The notes under the pieces are model-generated. The model saw only the letters and a program-made list of their open reading frames with translations, was not told the DNA's origin and did not search any database. DNA of 64,000 nucleotides, from assembly GCA_036924085.1 (NCBI GenBank), contig JAVGWX010000013.1, positions 44,166,675 through 44,230,674 on the forward strand. The letters run 5' to 3'. Below, in pieces: positions 62,246-64,000 of this stretch (its first letter is position 1; each line of letters opens with the position of its first letter). The translations under genes were made by a program, and so were the position numbers. This DNA is from Ariolimax columbianus (Eukaryota; Mollusca; Gastropoda; Stylommatophora; Arionidae).

Positions 62246-62394
62246 ATGACCTCAATTATAAAACTGCATGCGCTGTCTGGCGCACGTGATGAGTCTCCAC
62301 CATGTTACCTGCTCCAGGTTGATGAGTTTCGTTTCCTGCTAGACTGTGGCTGGGATGAGGACTTTAGTATGGACTTTGTCAAAGATTTGCGCAG
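62246..62394 (+). CDS. CPSF2: CPSF2 (CPSF100), first coding exon
   Basis: CPSF2 is the 100-kDa subunit of the nuclear cleavage and polyadenylation specificity factor. It is a metallo-beta-lactamase-fold protein that pairs with the endonuclease CPSF73 (CPSF3) and is thought to be catalytically inactive itself. The exon encodes 49 residues: [40 protein letters not shown] and SMDFVKDLR. These align from the start methionine with the strongly conserved CPSF2 N-terminus, whose [25 protein letters not shown] and FSM blocks I recognise. I chose the ATG at 62246 and not the upstream in-frame ATG (62147) because the conserved protein begins there and the upstream residues look like non-coding sequence. 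The exon ends in GCGCAG followed by the donor GTAAGA at 62395, splitting a codon (phase 2). No second exon is visible before the window ends; intron 1 holds repeat E and D copies. Confidence 0.95.
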
Positions 62395-62844
62395 GTAAGA
62401 AATAGTACATATTAGACAATATTAGTGTAAATACTGTTATTATGGATACATTTGACCTGTGCTCTCTCTGTTCCTCACAATGCTATTTATTATCACACAC
62501 TTACTTGAACATATCTCCTCTGTTGGTTCATGACTTTTTAAAAAACTATTATCATTATGGTGGCATTTAACTTTTCTGTAGAAGCATACTGCTTCTTTTA
62601 CTTATGATGGGGCAATCTTTACCACATAAGTTGATTTCTTTGGGTAGGGGAGGGCAATCTTTATCCCATGAGATATTTTCGAGGGGAAAGGAATGCATTC
62701 TTTGCTTTGCTCCATGAGGGTTTTTCTGTTATCTGCTAACGATTATGTAATATTTGGTCTTCATTATTTCCTTTACTTATATGTATAATATAGACTATAT
62801 ATATATGAATACTTACTTGGCACATACTTTCAAGATCCTTCACT

Positions 62845-63055
62845 TACACACATGCAATATAACACAACTCTAACATGCGCCCTCCATTGTACTTTGGTTG
62901 GGATTGACCACAAAGGTTGCCATTACTATCATAGGCTCATGCAGACGTACACACACATCAAAGCACTGGTTAATATGTTCTGATACCACCTAAAAGACTA
63001 AGATCCGGGGTGGAAATGGGTGTGTCTCTGCCAGTAGAATACAGAGAGGTAACCT
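62845..63055 (-). repeat. Dispersed repeat E, copy 5, antisense, in CPSF2 intron 1
   Basis: The plus strand shows ATGCGCCCTCCATTGTACTT, CAAAGCACTGGTTAATATG and CTGCCAGTAGAATACAGAG, the complement of the E body. This is the most diverged of the five copies and carries no 35-bp expansion. Confidence 0.7.
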
Positions 63056-63084
63056 TTTACAAAAAACAAATATAAAGATATAAT

Positions 63085-63470
63085 ATAAACCCGAGTGGTC
63101 TACCGGGTTCTTTGTGTATGACAAGGACAAGAATAGCACCACTGCCTCACAGAGAGCTTGTTGTAAGAGGCAACTAACTGTGTGACATGGCATAACTCCG
63201 GCCATAGTTAGGTGGTTTGTTTAGAGCAGCATAGATGGCACCTGACCGGCTGCAGGTCTACTTTGCACTAGTGTTTGAGTCTATTAAGATGAGCTCGCAC
63301 ATCGGTTAACCACCCTCTGTAAGTGATTGTCCCAACACAGTGGAGTATTAAGCTGCGTGAACCTAGCCCGCTAAGCAGGAAATCCTTCTCCTGGCTACAT
63401 CCAGTTCATACCAGAGCTGGGACCTGCATAATGGCATCTGCCCCTATAGAAGTACAGGTCAACTAAGAAC
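63085..63470 (+). repeat. Dispersed repeat D, copy 2, in CPSF2 intron 1
   Basis: It is collinear with 3680-4213 but without the ~160-bp internal segment. Landmarks: CGAGTGGTCTACCGGGTTCT, GCTCGCACATCGGTTAACCA and GAAGTACAGGTCAACTAAGA. Confidence 0.75.
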
Positions 63471-63479
63471 CTAAGAATA

Positions 63480-64000
63480 TAATATAAAGTTTACAACATG
63501 ACCATTGTGCCCAACATTCTTTTAGTAGAAATCTGCGTCTGACCTGTCACAAGCAGCGCATCCCAGTGAGTGAGTGAGGCCGCGTTTTGTGATGGTTTTG
63601 CAGTGCATATAGGGAATATGTCAGTCCACCTCGTGCAGTGAAGGCAGGCAGCATATCCATCTCAACCATCTGTATCGCTCTAGGTTTCTCATTTGCAACG
63701 AGTTTGGGACAGGCAAATAAATTGTAAGCTGAAATCATTTCTAAAGGCTTGTTCCGTGTGCGCAGCGACCGGTTTGTAGGCAGGCGGCCAGCAGTAATAT
63801 TTGTCTTCTGTTGGAAATTATCAGAGCTGAGTTTGCCCAACACTGTATCGCACTACTTGAAATGGGGTCTCTTGTGCAAGACTGAAACACTGCAGAACTG
63901 ATGGATACAGGACTCTTCTTGAGACCTTGTGTAAACCCACCAGGGATCCCCCAGAATTGTTTTATCCCAACACTCGACATTGCACACCTTCGAATGCAAC
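63480..64000. other. Unassigned sequence, likely intron of CPSF2
   Basis: Two overlapping minus-strand open frames of 98 and 79 codons (63547-63843 and 63741-63980) have no motif I recognise. They could be an antisense transposon fragment or chance. I did not find the expected second CPSF2 exon (HVHQIDAVLLSHPD-like). Confidence 0.35.

Overview
The window reads as non-coding, repeat-saturated DNA from an animal (metazoan) nuclear genome. The evidence is a spliced exon of a conserved nuclear mRNA-processing gene, a small secreted-protein gene behind a splice acceptor, many degraded non-LTR retrotransposons, tRNA-derived SINEs, mariner remnants and numerous micro- and minisatellites. The LINE C-termini (for example the recurring FRLRTGHNRLRYHLFNKL block) resemble elements I associate with gastropod molluscs, especially sacoglossan sea slugs. 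That taxonomic call is inference and was not tested here. I see no bacterial-style operons, CRISPR arrays, rRNA genes or genuine tRNA genes.

Only two host genes can be supported. (1) 38334-38699 (+) encodes a 121-residue secreted precursor with a signal peptide and 12 mature cysteines, arranged as two six-cysteine modules separated by a dibasic Lys-Arg. The spacing of the first module resembles arthropod eclosion hormone. (2) 62246-62394 (+) is the first coding exon of CPSF2 (CPSF100), the 100-kDa cleavage and polyadenylation factor, ending in a clear GT donor. The rest of that gene must lie beyond the window.

Everything else recognisable is mobile or tandem DNA. I label the families as follows. 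L1 is a CR1/jockey-like LINE (best copy 7.1-9.4 kb). L2 and L3 are LINE tails with RNase H and C-terminal domains; L2 has an (AAG)n tail. L4, L5, L6, L7 and L8 are other RT LINE remnants. SINE-A, -B and -C have tRNA-like heads. D, E, F and G are dispersed repeats of unknown class. M1 and M2 are mariner-like DNA transposons. Several insertions are nested with readable target-site duplications: L2 into L7 at 15.5-16.1 kb, SINE-A into G at 22.0 kb, SINE-B at 25.8 kb, and an insertion into L6 at 40.3 kb.

The most striking theme is minisatellite growth from inside transposable elements. A 38-bp array of more than 3 kb (50.66-53.81 kb) grows from a motif present about twice in ordinary copies of family F. 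A 35-bp array (20.25-21.02 kb) grows from the tail of family E. A 33-bp array (48.8-49.3 kb) grows from family G. A second 35-bp array (40.98-41.47 kb) sits inside the coding part of an L6 LINE. Two mariner remnants have become long inverted repeats (35.67-36.39 kb and 19.13-19.40 kb). Long open frames crossing these arrays are by-products of the repeat unit and not genes.
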